DNA from: Nymphaea colorata
Lineage: Eukaryota > Streptophyta > Magnoliopsida > Nymphaeales > Nymphaeaceae
DNA: 64,000 nt
Reading direction: 5' to 3'
NCBI RefSeq assembly: GCF_008831285.2
Contig: NC_045140.1
Location: 4,319,528 to 4,383,527, forward strand
Under the pieces are notes generated by a model that saw nothing but the letters and a program-made list of their open reading frames with translations, was not told the DNA's origin and ran no database searches. Of the stretch, positions 46,701 through 59,924 are shown piece by piece (the first letter of the stretch is position 1; every line of letters begins with the position of its first letter). The position numbers and the translations under genes are program-made.

Positions 46701-49700
46701 TGCCAGCTATATTAACGAGGGAAAACTTCAGTTGTTTACCAATCCTCACAACCTGGTTACAGTTCTCTACTTTTCTGAATGGCATTTTAATTGGAGGTCT
46801 TGTTGCATGCTTCCAATTAACAATTCCTGGTGATATCTTGTCAAGAACCTCTAGCAGGATCCATCTGTGGACACACACATATTCAGTGGTTTAAGCACAA
46901 AAATGCAAGAAGTCAGTGGTCTAAGAATATGGAATAATGAATTCCTCACCCATTTCTAAGATCTTCAAATACGTTGTCAATATATGTTGAATTTCCAAGA
47001 CTGTTGATCCATAACCTGAAAGACATCTCCTCTCTAGAAACTAGCACGTCCTCTGAAACAGCTTCACTAATAACAGGGGCTTGATTGGCTTGTGATGAAA
47101 ACCCATTCCTACAGCAATTAAAAATAACAATAAGTAAATCAGAGAAAAAAGATTTCAACAGAAAAGCCAGCAGTAGCAATATGCCACACACACACATATA
47201 TATAATATTGGTAGCCTTCAAGTTAACAAGCAACTCCCGCACACTCACTCGCGGTGAAAGCCCAGCCTTCCCTTAGAAACAGTGAGATTTCATCTATATT
47301 AGGGTTTTAATCCCTGCTCAGCTTTATACATGTAATAAGTGGGGTGGGTTAGACTCTCTAATTACCTCCAAGACCTGTGTACTAGGTCCATTTACCTGAC
47401 CCACTAACCAAACTCCCTAAGAATTAGTAACCTCAAACTGACTCAACCAAAGCAAACGACTCAGCTCATAAACAGATGCCTAACAAGTATTCCCCCCCTT
47501 ACAGTAACACCTTGTCCTCAAGGTGTGAAATCAGGGAAATGGTGCTGAATATCTTCTGCAAGCTCCCAGGTAGCTGGTAAGTTCTCATAACTGGTCCATT
47601 CAATGAGACATTCAGTAACTATGCTATTATCCTTTGTTACCTTGCATGTGCCCAACCTGCTATAAGGGAAATAAGGCTGGGGTGTCTTGCAAAACTGGTG
47701 CCAAACTTATCCCTTCAGCTGTAGGTATTTGGTAGCATGCTTTGACCTTGGACACATGAAAAACAGGGTGGATCTAGCTGCCTGCCGGCAGCTGTAGTTC
47801 ATAAGCCAAAGTCCTCACTTTCCTTATAATAAGGTAAGGGCCTACAAAACGAGACTCCAGCTTGACATTGCCTCATATTGTCTTGGTTCTCAATCCATGT
47901 GGTGGCCTTCTAAGGTACACCCATTGTCCCTCCCGGAATTGCTGGTCTCGGTGATGCCTGTAGTATTGAAGAACCATACGATTGCGGGCAGCAGCCAAAT
48001 GCTGCTTAAGGTCCTTCAAGATGACATCCCTGCACCTTAGTTGTGCGTCAACTTCCTCCTCTTTAGCTGCCCCTGGTTGATACCTTCTTAGATCAGGAGG
48101 GGTTTGCCATAAACAACTTCAAATGGGGTGGTCCATGTAGAAGAATGCCACCCTGTGTTATAGGCATACTCTGCCCATGACAGGTAATCAGCCCACAGTC
48201 TTGGTCGCTGCCCTGCAAAGCAACACAGGTATGTTTCCAAACTTTTATTGACAATTTTTGTTTGGTCATCGGATCACGGGTGGTAGGCAGTACTCATCTA
48301 CAGCTTGCTGCCCTACAGTTGGAAATATTCTTTCCAGAAACTGCTTAAAAAAGAGAGAAGCTCGGCCACTTGCTATAGAACAGGGAACTCCATGTAGCTT
48401 CCCTACCTGCTATTGAAATGCCTTCGCTACTGATTTAGCAGAAAATGGATGGGCTAATGCAATAAAGTGAGCATATTTTGTCCACCACCATGTAAACCAC
48501 TAATTTTCCTATAGATACAGGGAGCCCTTCTATGAAATCAATGGAAATATCTTCCCATATTAGCTCTGGTATGGGCAGGGGTTGTAACAGTCCCGCTCGC
48601 TTCCTAGTTTCATATTTATTTTGTTGGCAGGTATGGCAGTTGATAGCCTTTTTCATCCCTGACCAATAGAATGTGCCCTTGATACGTCTATAAGTTTTCT
48701 CTACCCCTTCATGCCCTGCTGCCTTCGAATCATGATAATGCTCCAATAAATACTTGGGAATTTCTGATTCTGGCAGAATGTGAACTTTGCCTTGAATTTT
48801 GTCAGCTCAACATTGTAGTCTAGGTATGCTGACGGTTCAAACTAAGCTTTTATGGCGTCGACCAGTCATGCGCACACATCCTTCCTTGCTGAGTGACGAA
48901 CCACCTATACCACATGATGGTGGCTCCTTCAAAGGGAACCGCAGCGTGGCTGACCCTCTGATCCCCCCTAGATATTGTGGCAGTCAAAGAATTGTTTTGC
49001 CTTGAAGATCCAGCTTAAGGGATCTTCACCAAACAAATGGGGGAAGTCCATCTTGGGCTGCTTCCATGGCGATGGATCCAGTCCTCTAACCCCAACAGCC
49101 AGTGACGCTGCCAGCATGGCTCCTGTCATTGGTGGCGAAGTGGATGCAGAAGCGGGGTTGAAGATCGGGAAGAAGACAGGGGGGGGGGGGGGGGGGGAGA
49201 ATTTACATTCGAAGGTCACAACTCAACGTCAGCGGTCTCCGTAAGATCGGTGCTGGTCGAACCTGTTCTCCTACCTGGCCGCAGCATCTCACGCATCAAG
49301 TACATCAGCGACAAGTGCTCTGCCATGAACGCCTGCATCCATGTTTCAGCTTCCAGGTTCTGGTGCTCAACCGCGTGCAAACGATGGTTCATCATTTCCA
49401 TCTTTTTCTCCAAGCATTCTTGATGGGCTTCAATGGCAGCCATGACATCCTTCGAGGTGGCTTTACTGGATGCTGCCATGGTTCCAGCTCTGATACCAAA
49501 TGTTAGCCTTCATGCTAACCAGCAACTCACGCACACTAACTCTCGGTCCAGAAAGCCCAGCCTTCACTTAGCAACAGGAAGATTTCATCTATATTAGGGT
49601 TTTAATCCCTGCTTAGCTTTATACATGTAAATTAATGTAATAAATGGGGTGGGTTAGACTATCTAATTACCTCCCTGACCCGTGCACTGGATCCATTTAC

Positions 49701-49786
49701 CTGACCCACTAACCAAACTCCCTAAGACTTAATAACCTCAAACTGACTCAACTAAAGGAAACAACTCAGCTCAGAAACAGATGCTT

Positions 49787-49833
<47 letters not shown>

Positions 49834-52800
49834 CTACAAGATGTTTTCTTTTTATACAATCTACAGGGCAGCCTGAACTCATTTATGGACAAGCTTAAGA
49901 TACTTTATTTCTTCTCCTTTTGTAGCCTTACTTAAAGGTTGGGCAATGGGCCGGGTACCCGATGGAGGGATTTCATCAAAGACTTCATTTCCTTGCTTGA
50001 GAATAGAGTCAAGAAGCTGGGGGATGGAGATCAGGCAAATCAGATAAAGAGAATTTGAGGCAATGGAAGGTTAGCTATGTCATCTTCCTCGCCGTTTTCA
50101 TGATTGTCATGGTGTGCTCCACTCTCGCTACGTCTCCGCATACTTAATTCGCCATTGCTGGCACTACAACAAAAAGGTGAGAAGAAACCCGTCGGGGGAA
50201 AGGCCAGGGAACCCTCGACGGCGAATACCATCGGGAAAGAACAGCCATAGCGATGATCGAAGGTCCACGGAGGAGGAGGACGTACGACCTCGAGGCAGAC
50301 GTCAAAATGACTTGGCTAGCTCTTGGATGAGATAAAGGTAGGAAATGGGTGTTCTTATATATATATATAGGCAAGCTCATATATGAAATTTGATGTTAAA
50401 ATCTAACAAAACTAGCACCATGTCACCAACTCAAATTGGCATAACTACTGCCAAAATTTGTCATACACTCATACGTGTACCAGAAAGCTGTCAGCAGCTT
50501 GCACTTTGGCCTTTGGCAGAAACCTTTCCTACCAACAGAGATTCACTTAAGACTTATGTTATCATCACACCAAATATCATAATATTAGACTGGACTTCGA
50601 TGTACCTATATCCCTGCCCTAAGTAACATGGACTATTCAAAACAATCGATGCACCCAAGTTGACATAACTTGAATCAGGTGCAGATGCAGCAATATGCAA
50701 TTTGTGTTCCTTTTTCATTGAATCACTGATAGAAACATGCTTTTAATTGTCAAAAGTAAATTTTGTTGTCGTTCATGGACAGTTTGTATATATATGTATA
50801 TATGTGTGTGTGTGTGTGTGTGTTTGTGCTTCTTTGGAAAATGCCAAACTGGGACCAGCAGCAGCACTGCCACTCGCACTCTGGACCTGTGTGACATAGC
50901 ACCGGATTAACAGGAATCAACCTTTGAATTGCCTTTTCAAAATCGTTACCATCAACCTTTGGATTATTAGATTTATGTGCATAGATGATTTTCTTGAGGA
51001 ATAAAAGACCACAACTGTTAATTTTTTCTGATCTCCTGATGCAAAAGATCACCTATAAGCTTGGCATTACTGTTGATTCCAAAAGAACAACCATTATTCA
51101 CTATATCTGCATGGTCAGAGTTGGACATCATGCCCAGGAAATATGAATTTGAACTGGCAGAAAGAAGCCACAAATACAATAAATCTGGTTCTTATACTTA
51201 CATGCACCCACACAAGCACCAATAGACACAAACAGATGTGCAACTATAAGGACAGACCTCACACTCCAAACTCTGCTCGAGGTAATGCAATTGGATTACC
51301 AGTAACCTTCGCATGCTTAAAAAGTGTAAATTTTAGCCAATTAAGCTATATAAATGTTTAAACTTTGACTAATTTTGTTATACTACTTTCATTTGTAAAA
51401 TAACTTAAATAGAACAAAACAATGATGGACAAAATAAAAGTGAAAACTTGAATGACCAATTAATCATGTTACAATGTCACCTTTTTGCCAAGGAATTATT
51501 CTTACCTGTGCTGGAAAATATGGGCAACAAAAGCAAGATTCAGGTTAGGCGAGCCATCGACGATATCTTTGGGGGTCAAATATGTCTTACAGCCCATTCT
51601 GTCTGCATATTCAAGAATTAGCTTTGCCCTTTCCATGAGATCCTTCACATCAAGAATTGACTTTTTATTGTGTTCAGGTGCCAATGCATTCAATAGGACA
51701 GCATAAGCTTCCCCATCCTGAAGAAACAGGACTGATTTCTTAATGATCTAAACCAGGATTATCTTGTTCTAATAAAATAAAGTAATAAACACTAAGTAGA
51801 AATGAGTCAATGACAACAATAAAGTCATGTCTGAGTTTAAAAAACAAGGACGCGCACACACAAAAGTTAAATTTGAAAAACATAAATCACATAAGCAACA
51901 TAAACATGACATGGGAAGAGGAAAAATTAAAAGTCTGTGTTACTAATTTATATATCTTTTGACATATGAAAAAAAAGAAAAGAAAACTGGAATTGAGAAT
52001 TCATCCGGAACTTTCTTGATTCTCATTTAAAATATTCATGCTCCATAAATGAAGATATCCTACAGAACAAAATAAAAGAAAAGAAAGGACATTTCAAAAC
52101 TGACATCTTCTTACCCACCTTTACATCTGAAGAAAAGTTGGTTATTGTTTTCTTATATCCTGCTTTCTTCAAATGAAAATTCATCCATCTCAATAGGATC
52201 TTTTCAGGTGGTTGATTCATTAGCTCTTCCAAGTCCTGCTTAAGGTATTCATGTAAATCATGCATTAAGTACAAACAACAATGAGTTGTGTTCCAGAAAG
52301 AAAAAGGCAAAGAGAAGAAACTGAGGAAATGGACTGTCACCTTACTGTCATCCACTAACTGCACCAATTGAGGTGTCTTCTTCAAGTTGAGGTCTGCCAA
52401 CAGTTGTATCTGACATTGACAAAGTAGGAACCAAATTTACAGTTATTCAACTAAAACATAATCTCCATTCTCTAGAATTGAGAAAAAAGGAACTCCCTCA
52501 AATATGCAAAATTGGTAGTTCCATCACTGCTACCCTAAGTCTTAGACTTGGGATGACAAGTCATCAGTCATCACCTTTAAAGTGTCAATCAAATCTGTTC
52601 TCTCAAACTCCAGGTTATTTAAATGCAACCCCATAAGAATTTTTCTAGAAAGAATTAACCCAAAAAAAAGAAGTACCTTGATAATTTGAGATATCAGACC
52701 AAGCACCAGATGCCGCTGTAAATGGAAGACAAATTTATACCATATAAGTCATGAAATAATGGCGAAGCAATTACGTGCAAAGAAGAATCACCAAAAAAAG

Positions 52801-54951
52801 TAGGTTAGCAAACTCGATCAGGTATCTCTTATAGTCGGAAGAGTTAACTGACTTAGCTCAATGCACATTTGCATCTCATTTCACAGTTTCTCCTTCTTCA
52901 AGCAAAGAACTTGAATGAAAATTACTTGCCAATATGTTTGAAATTGGCTAAGTTAAGATGTTTAAGAGAAGTATTTAATGGTATTGCAGTTGCAATAGCA
53001 CATGCACCAAAAGCTAGTAAAAGACTTACCCGGCCTTCTATTATGTCTTGAGTTCCAATATTTACAACTGTACACCCTATGGCTTTGGCTGAGTTAAGGC
53101 ACAGTGTATGGTTTTCATTCCTTTCCCATGGATTAAGGGTTCTCTTTGTATTGATTGCACGTTCGTCAATTGTACCAGGAACAGCCACATTAATAAGTTT
53201 GCTGCATCATAGTCATACAAAATGTCAACCTTTATCGGAAAGCTAGAACTTTCATAAAAAGAAGAATGGTTCTGTATAAGTACCAGAGCAGCACTCCATC
53301 CTTAGCAAGTTCAAAGAGGTCATTAGTCAAAGGATCAATAGGAAGATATTTTTTCAAGAACTGGTCTTCTCCAAGATAGCCATTGATGTGGGCCACATAA
53401 GAAGCCTTTTCTGATTCACTGATTGTGTGCAATAAGGTGGTTGTAGCTGCCTTTAGGAATGCAGATGAATTCTTTGTGCTGCCCACCCTCGAGTTTGCAT
53501 GCTCTTGTAAATGCAAATAAGCCTGCATGTGCAGGGATATAAGAACAACCTTCCTCTCAACAAGATAAAATTTTAGTGGAGCAAAAAAATTTACACACTA
53601 GATTCTCTTCAATACTATAAAACAAAATGTAGACATGAGGACAAGATAGGATGCATTCGAATTGATAACATTTGTGAAACTATGGAAATGACATGCTATT
53701 GCAACCACGAACATATCAATATCTTTTTTTATTTTATTGATAAAAAATTAAGAATGAGGATTGACAACAAGGTACAGTTCAACCAAATCAATTGGCACCA
53801 GGGAATAGGATAAGTCAAGTTCAAGCAATACAGAGAAGCTTCACAATTTAGTGATAACAGACTGTAAAACCAATTAAACCGTACATCCTCATACTGACTC
53901 GTCACATTTCTTGCTTGTTACAACGTAAGGTTAGAACATACTAAAAGTCAATTACATAAACGCATAATAGCAAGTGGAAGATAGTTGGAAGATGGTTGCA
54001 ACCATTAAATATCATATTTCACGAGGTAGTTAAGTTTCACAATAACTATAGGTTCAGCCTTCAGCAGATCCAAAAAACGCCATTTCTTCTCCTCTTGTTC
54101 AATAAAACATTGAAAAAAACCAAAATATAATAAAAAAAAATTTGAAAATAATAATGAATTCTGACAAATAAATAGTCAACTGCTGCAAAGTACAGTAAAA
54201 CTTGTGAATTTAGCAACCAATATCAACAGAAATATTTAGCCCATGGAAGCATGCCTTTGATTCGCATGGCACAACGATGATTTCTTGGAGCTATGAATGT
54301 CTCCGTCGGTTTTCACAATCAAATAATAATAACAATAATAATAATAGTAACAACAATTATAATAAAGCTACAGAATCTGAACTTTCTTATGTCCACTAGG
54401 AACAGAAAAGGATCCTAGTACCAAGAAAATGAAAGATCAACCAACGGACTTAGGAGAATGCCGATCCTTTATTTTTCCTTCTTTCAAGATATAAGGAAAT
54501 AAAGCCAAAATCTGCGATGATCAGATAAAAGTAGAAAGAGAAATCGCTCACTCTGAGAAAGGCTTCAAAGTCTACTTCCTCATCCATATCCTTGTAAGTC
54601 TTTTCCAGGAACGATGCCCTTTCCTCTCCAGTGAGAGACTCCCCTACCACCTTCAAATTTGACATCTTTGACGGCAGGTCCGCAAATGTCACTTTACCAC
54701 ATTCCCTCCTCATTGAAAGAAACTTGAAAACACCATACACACACAGAAAAGAGAGAGAGAGAGAGAGAACCAACACGAAATCTCAGAATCAGTATCCAAT
54801 GCAAGAAGAAAAAAGAAAAAATGGGTAAATCAGAGAAGAACAGCTGAGGATGGCATCTACTTACATGAGACCTCAAACTCCTTAACTCCACTTGTGTAAA
54901 CTGATGCTGAAGCCATGGATCTGAAACCAAGACGCCCACAAACCCAGCCAT
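43759..54951 (-). CDS. FIM: Plant fimbrin (actin-bundling protein with four CH domains)
   Basis: Fourteen coding exons on the minus strand, in order: 54865-54951, 54552-54722, 53284-53522, 53030-53201, 52677-52715, 52341-52409, 52119-52235, 51506-51717, 46950-47108, 46665-46864, 45298-45455, 45081-45177, 44106-44197, 43759-43974. They join in frame to 675 aa, close to Arabidopsis FIM1 (687). Residues 1-110 are the plant N-terminal EF-like region ([20 protein letters not shown]). Actin-binding domain 1 (CH1-CH2) spans about 120-385, with [14 protein letters not shown] and [20 protein letters not shown]; domain 2 (CH3-CH4) spans about 390-625, with [23 protein letters not shown] and [10 protein letters not shown]. 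The tail is Ser/Glu-rich. It cross-links actin filaments in the cytosol. All donors are GT; intron 1 ends in an AAG acceptor. Intron 8 carries an LTR element in the same orientation. Confidence 0.95.
47209..47485 (-). repeat. 3' LTR
   Basis: 277 bp, TG...CA ends (TGGTAGCC...CCTAACA). By hand count about 28 substitutions and two indels separate it from the 5' LTR, so about 90 percent identity: an old insertion. Confidence 0.9.
47486..47503 (-). promoter_or_regulatory. Polypurine tract of the LTR element
   Basis: On the minus strand, AAGGGGGGAATACT lies directly before the 3' LTR, as expected for plus-strand DNA priming. Confidence 0.7.
47504..48746 (-). pseudogene. Integrase remnant of the gypsy element
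   Basis: The upstream part encodes the HHCC zinc-binding module ([20 protein letters not shown] with a following [10 protein letters not shown]) and the start of the catalytic core ([10 protein letters not shown]), then stops near 48435. Broken frames further on read like the integrase C-terminal region ([37 protein letters not shown]). Typical of plant Ty3/gypsy elements; not functional. Confidence 0.8.
48968..49479 (-). pseudogene. Gag N-terminal remnant of the gypsy element
   Basis: Starts [20 protein letters not shown], with a coiled-coil region, stops at 49216, and continues in another frame to [20 protein letters not shown], the usual N-terminal Gag motif, before a stop at the deletion junction. 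A run of 19 G (49179-49197) lies at the frame break and probably caused it. Confidence 0.8.
49487..49498 (-). promoter_or_regulatory. Primer-binding site, initiator tRNA-Met type
   Basis: Minus-strand TGGTATCAGAGC begins two bases inside the 5' LTR and is complementary to the 3' end of plant initiator tRNA-Met, the usual primer of plant Ty3/gypsy and copia elements. Confidence 0.9.
49501..49790 (-). repeat. 5' LTR
   Basis: 290 bp, TGTTAGCC...GCTTAACA, with TGTTA/TAACA inverted ends. It has a short insertion (about 10 bases) near ACATGTAAATTAATG relative to the 3' LTR. Confidence 0.9.
49791..49830. repeat. (TA)n microsatellite at the LTR element border
   Basis: About 20 TA units begin immediately after the 5' LTR; the element probably inserted into a TA tract, which later expanded. 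Confidence 0.9.
50162..50265 (+). mobile_element. CACTA-like terminal fragment in fimbrin intron 8
   Basis: CACTACAACAAAAAGGTGAG is followed by CCGTCGGGGGAA, CCCTCGACGGC and CCATCGGGAAAG, which look like a CACTA terminal repeat and its subterminal motifs. The other end was not found. Confidence 0.35.
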
Positions 54952-55210
54952 CTTGGAAACGAATGACTACACTCCGAAACAGCAGTACTCCACAAATCTT
55001 TCTCACAAGCAAATGCACAAAACAAAGAACCCCAAAACTCTCAAAAACCCAGGAAAACAGAGAGGGAGGGAGAAAAACAAAATGATGTGTGCACGAAAAA
55101 AAAAACCCAAAAGGAAGAACAGAAGTGAAGCCTTTCCACGAGAAGCAAAGGGAGAGATCACAGAAGAACAAATAAAAAACTAACAACAAGAAGAAGAATG
55201 TGTTGCCTTT
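54952..55210 (-). other. Probable fimbrin 5' leader and promoter
   Basis: The minus strand upstream of the start codon is T/C-rich with no protein-like frame. Transcription start not determined. Confidence 0.4.
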
Positions 55211-57737
55211 TCCTCTTTTTTTTTCCTATTTTACTAGTGTTTTGTACAAAAGTTTGAATGGGTAGAAAAATAATTCAAAATGGTATCCTTGTACACGGTG
55301 TGTTCCTTTCTTCTCCTTTATTTAATAGCTTCATGCGTTTCCGTTTACTCCTCACATAGCGGAGCAAAAATCATGTTTAAATTTAAATGAAGCCAATTAG
55401 AAGACGAACAAGTAGAAGAACCGATGGTAGAAGAGTCCAAACCACGAGTCAAACCCCACAAGGAATTCTTCATTCACACGTCACCTTCCTCAAAATTTAT
55501 GCGAGTACCCTCAGGTCCTGTTCTACCAGACACTGACCTTCGCGTGCCCTGTAATTTAGACAGTACCCATTAAGCTTCCATTTTTCCTCATCGTCATTTT
55601 CACTGTAGTCTGTAGCGTAACGTCAGGTCATTTATTAGGTCCTTCTTTCACCTGCGAAGGCGAAAGAACATAACCCTGATAGCATAAGTTTTTCCCTTCA
55701 TTTGGGGTTTTTATAGAGACAACCATTTTCATCCCTACCACCATTCATTTCCAAAATATTCAGAATTTGTGGAGGCAAAGCAAAGAAATGATGCACTCTT
55801 ACGATGAACCAGAGACATATTAACATACATATATTAAATAAGATGGCAATATGGCTAGAAAACTTTTAATTTTTTAATTAATTTTATCTTTTTTCTTTTA
55901 TGAGGGTGGGGGGGCAAGGGTGGGACCCGACATTTGAAACGCCAAGATCTTGTCGTGACTTAAAAAGAAAAAAGAAAAAAAAAAAAAGAGGAGAAAGTAG
56001 GAGAGTTACAACTGGGTTTTGAAAGAACGTAGGACCCGAAATCACGAATTTTGCCTTTTTTTTGGGGTTGGGTGAGGCAATTTTCACGAAATTATTGACA
56101 AATAATAAAATAATTAAAACTCTAGAGAAAAGTAGGAAGTGGGTCCCACGGCCTTCATGACGCACGCAATATTTGCCGGCTTTCTTGTGAGGGGGCAGCA
56201 ATTAGGGGGTGAGGCCGGCTTGTTTTTTGGGACACATGGTCGGTAACTTTGTCCCTACTCTGATGTGATCTTGTGATTCTAGCTTCATTCCTCCTCCCTT
56301 ACATGGATCGGGTTGGATCTCTCATGTTTAATTTAGCAAATCTAGATCATCCTTTTGTATGTTGATCTTTTGATTGGGCTCAGATTTTTGTAGTTTTTCC
56401 ACTGTTTCCACAAGAACTTATACCTTGGAAACATATAGAAAACAAAAGGCAAGGATCATATAGCGCAAACGGGTGGACTTAAGGTTTTAAGGTGTGTTTT
56501 CAATTCGAAACTTAGGTATGCTTTTTGTAACATAAGGGAGGTGTGGGCAGGGTCCTATATACAAGTTGAAGCACAGAATGATCTCACTCTGTTGCAGGTT
56601 TATATCTTGGAGGGGCTTCGACTCTCACTTGTGCAGCGACATAATCCTCCTACTTACCCAGAAACTCGAAAACTTACCTTATTATTCACAATCATCCTCT
56701 AATTAATGTAAAATTTTGAGGTCAAAAACCTTGCAGTGATCAGTAACAGAGATACCATGTGACCTGTGTCCAGCAACATCGTGACCTGTGTCCAGTAACA
56801 TCGGTGCCCACCCTAGAACCAGGTCAATGCCCTGAGGTTAGTGCCTTTTGCCAAAATTTTCTAGCTCCACTATTGACAACAGCAGAGCAAGAAATTGATA
56901 GTTGAGGGGCACTAATATGTAGCAATGCTGAATTGTACAGAAGAACTAATATGTAAAGAAAATGTATTATGTGCACTCATGTGAGCAATTGCTCACACAA
57001 GCCCACACCTAGGTCCTGTATGTGTTCTTTTGATAATGGAGAGAGTAACATTTTATTTCATCTCAATGTAGGACAGATTCATAAAATGTTGCAGTATAAT
57101 GTTTCATGAATCTACCCTAATTTTTAAGGAACATATATCACTTTCATCACCAAACGACCCCTTAGACTCCAAAGGGTGGAAGGCTTGCACGTGCACAAGG
57201 AGTTCATGGGTGGTTAATCGCCAACGCACATCTTAATGGGTGCTCATTCTCTCTCTCTCTCTCTCTCTCATGCATGTAATAAGACAAAAGCTTGAAAATT
57301 TCTCAAGTATTGAGATTGTTGGCACAAGTATGACCTGTTGGGCTTAGGACTGCCATGAGCTTGGGTTTCAAAACAAGTATAAGAAGAAGAAACAAGGATT
57401 GTGATTGAAGAAAACGAAAAATACAAGCAAGAATATCATGTCTCAATCTCAAAAGCTGATCCCCTTGACATCCAGCCAGTTTCTGACAGTGGGCTATTTG
57501 GATTTGGATCTGAATCTAGTTCTTCCGAAAGTTCAGACTTTAGAAGGTTCAAAACTCTAATTAAGATTAGGGTGATGGTGACTTTCCTGCAGCTGGCTTC
57601 TTCCTAGTCCATGGATCTTAATCTCTCCCAGAGTTGTCACTATAAACTATGCATGAAACTGTTTAGAGACTTAAAGCTCACGAGAAACGAACGAGCAACT
57701 GACTGCCTACCAGCTACCGATCTAACCAACTATGCTT

Positions 57738-57773
<36 letters not shown>

Positions 57774-59806
57774 ATCATTCTGTGTGAACCAGACAAGCAT
57801 GAGGGTCAGTGGGGGAGAGTGCAGGAGCCACATGAGTGCATGTGAAGGGCCATCCTCCACTGGGCCCAGCTCCTTTGAGGCATATGCAACAACTCCCATA
57901 GTTCCTCCCACTTGTTAGACAATGTACCCTTTCTTAACATGCATCTATGGACCCACTGCTCCCACCATCCACACCCTCAGCCTCTCAAGCAACCCAAAAG
58001 GCACTCACAAAGCTTTACATTGGGTCCGGGCACGAGCGGGTCCGATTCAGGACCTATCGTTTCAGGTCGTCCATGTGTGAATCAGTAGACAACATTGTAG
58101 ACCGTGGAAGCAAGTCTGAATCTGGATTCTGGCAAGACCAAATATTGAGATAGAGTTGCAGTGAAACATAAAATAGTATAAGAAGCAATTTTTAACTGGT
58201 CAGATTTTGATGCCCAACTGAATTAAGATGCTTATCCAAATCCAGCAAAAAAAAGAAAAAACTGCATCTTAACTAGATATGACTGTAAATTTTTAGTCTT
58301 AAGGATTGAAGATATGAATGCATCACTAGAAAGTTCAAAGCATTTAATGTTTCATGTGTTTAATTTTATAGTAATCTAGTCTTATACATGTGTTCTTGGG
58401 ATTGATTTAGTAAAATATATGTTCTTAATTAACTGGTTTTCAAGCTCAATTTCTTTGTGTTTCTTGAGCAATTGGGAAAAAGAAATCAAAGGCTCTTATA
58501 ACACAAAAAAATTAATAACTGTTATGAAAATGGTACTTAACCTTTATGATATCATGAAATACTTTGATTGTTTACTTTTCGAATAAAAATCTTCAAAGAA
58601 CTCAAAAGTTAGATGAATTTTGAAAGAATGGAAGGTACGAGACTGGTTGTTGTAATTCTAATCTCCATTGAACAAAATAATAAATATTGGTTTTGAATAT
58701 CGATTCAAGTTCATGAGCCTAGACGGTTCATGTTCAAGGAGAGCGCTACCCATCTGACCGAAACTTAATTGTAAACTTTTTGGTGGGCCTTTTCCTTTTA
58801 GAAATGTGATGGACTTGATATATATGATAATTATCGACGTGATTTTGGATCTGCTTAATTAGATCTTGTAGAAAAATAAATGCTAAATGCAGTTTCACTA
58901 TGGAATCTGGATTCACATCTGATTTTTAACGAAGTGCTAGCTGATTAAGATCCAAGTGCAATTAGATATAAATATCTGATCATATGCTAGCAAGATTTTG
59001 ATTTGAATTTGGTTTTAAAGGTAGGTTTTAATCAAAACCCAAATTTAATCCAGTTACATAGAATCTGATTAAGTAATTCGATAGAGGCTGGATCTTATCT
59101 GAATCCAAACCATTTCTGCGTTACTATACCCCAAGTTAAATTGCTAGTTCCACCATTAGATTGGACCTATAAATAATTTCAGGTTCGACATATTCATATA
59201 TAAATCTCAGATATACGATTATTATCTTTCCTGATTAGAGAGCTTCACCTTCTAATTGGGATCTGACAACAATCATTTGCACCTATTTGGTCTTGATTGT
59301 ACACAACTAATTCAGGCTGAGCAAGAAGATTGCGATCCACCAATTTGGCTGCAACACTGCTTGATGAGGAGATAAAGTACCGCTACCTTCGTATGATGCT
59401 CTAATTTATATTGATAAGGAATAATACCTATAGTTTTGTGATGAAAAAGTCGTTTTGCTATTCAAACCCTCTTTTTGGGTTGTTTAGGCGACAGCAAATA
59501 GTAAAGGTTGCATGTGGTGTGTGCAGTTTACGTACACAGTAAAAAAAAAAGGGGGGATGTTTTTGTAATTTAAAAAAAAAAACATATAATCATTTTACTT
59601 TTTTTATCTACCAAAAAACTTGTCTTTTTCTGTGTGACGAATGATTACTTTTGTCATTAACCATATTCGTGCATGAAATTTCGTGCATTATTATGGCGCA
59701 TGTAACGCTCTGCTTTTGCAAAAAATGGCGTTACAACAAGGTTTTGAAAAACCAGTCGTTTTGGGTAGGGGCTAGGTGACATTGCAGGAGAAATTTTGCT
59801 TTCCTG
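55210..59806. other. Intergenic, no gene seen
   Basis: AT-rich sequence with (CT)n tracts at about 57249-57269 and 57739-57771, a SINE-like head at 57661-57735 and AATCCAAATC-type degenerate repeats at 58.9-59.1 kb. No convincing coding sequence. Confidence 0.5.
57661..57735 (-). repeat. tRNA-derived SINE-like head, copy 4
   Basis: Minus strand: AGTTGGTTAGATCGGTAGCT then GGTAGGCAGTCAGTTGC; a B-box-like CGTTCGTTTCTC follows. Shares the GGTAGGCAGTCAG core with the other copies. Confidence 0.35.
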
Positions 59807-59870
59807 CAGTAGCGGAACTAGAAAAATTGGTTGGAGGGGCATAGTTTAAACAAACTCAAATATGGGGGCA

Positions 59871-59924
<54 letters not shown>

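Larger units (their letters stand above)
47209..49790 (-). mobile_element. Internally deleted Ty3/gypsy LTR retrotransposon in fimbrin intron 8
   Basis: Two long terminal repeats (47209-47485 and 49501-49790) enclose about 2.0 kb, far shorter than the 4-5 kb interior of an intact element. Read on the minus strand, the order is 5' LTR, primer-binding site for initiator tRNA-Met, a gag fragment, then integrase zinc-finger and integrase tail pieces, polypurine tract, 3' LTR. Protease, reverse transcriptase and RNase H are missing, and remaining frames are broken. Insertion is inside TA-rich sequence; ATAT borders both ends but no clean 5-bp duplication is seen. Confidence 0.92.

Noticed and set aside
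47085-51361. Plus-strand frames across the fimbrin locus
   Set aside because: Antisense shadows of fimbrin exons or of the LTR element.
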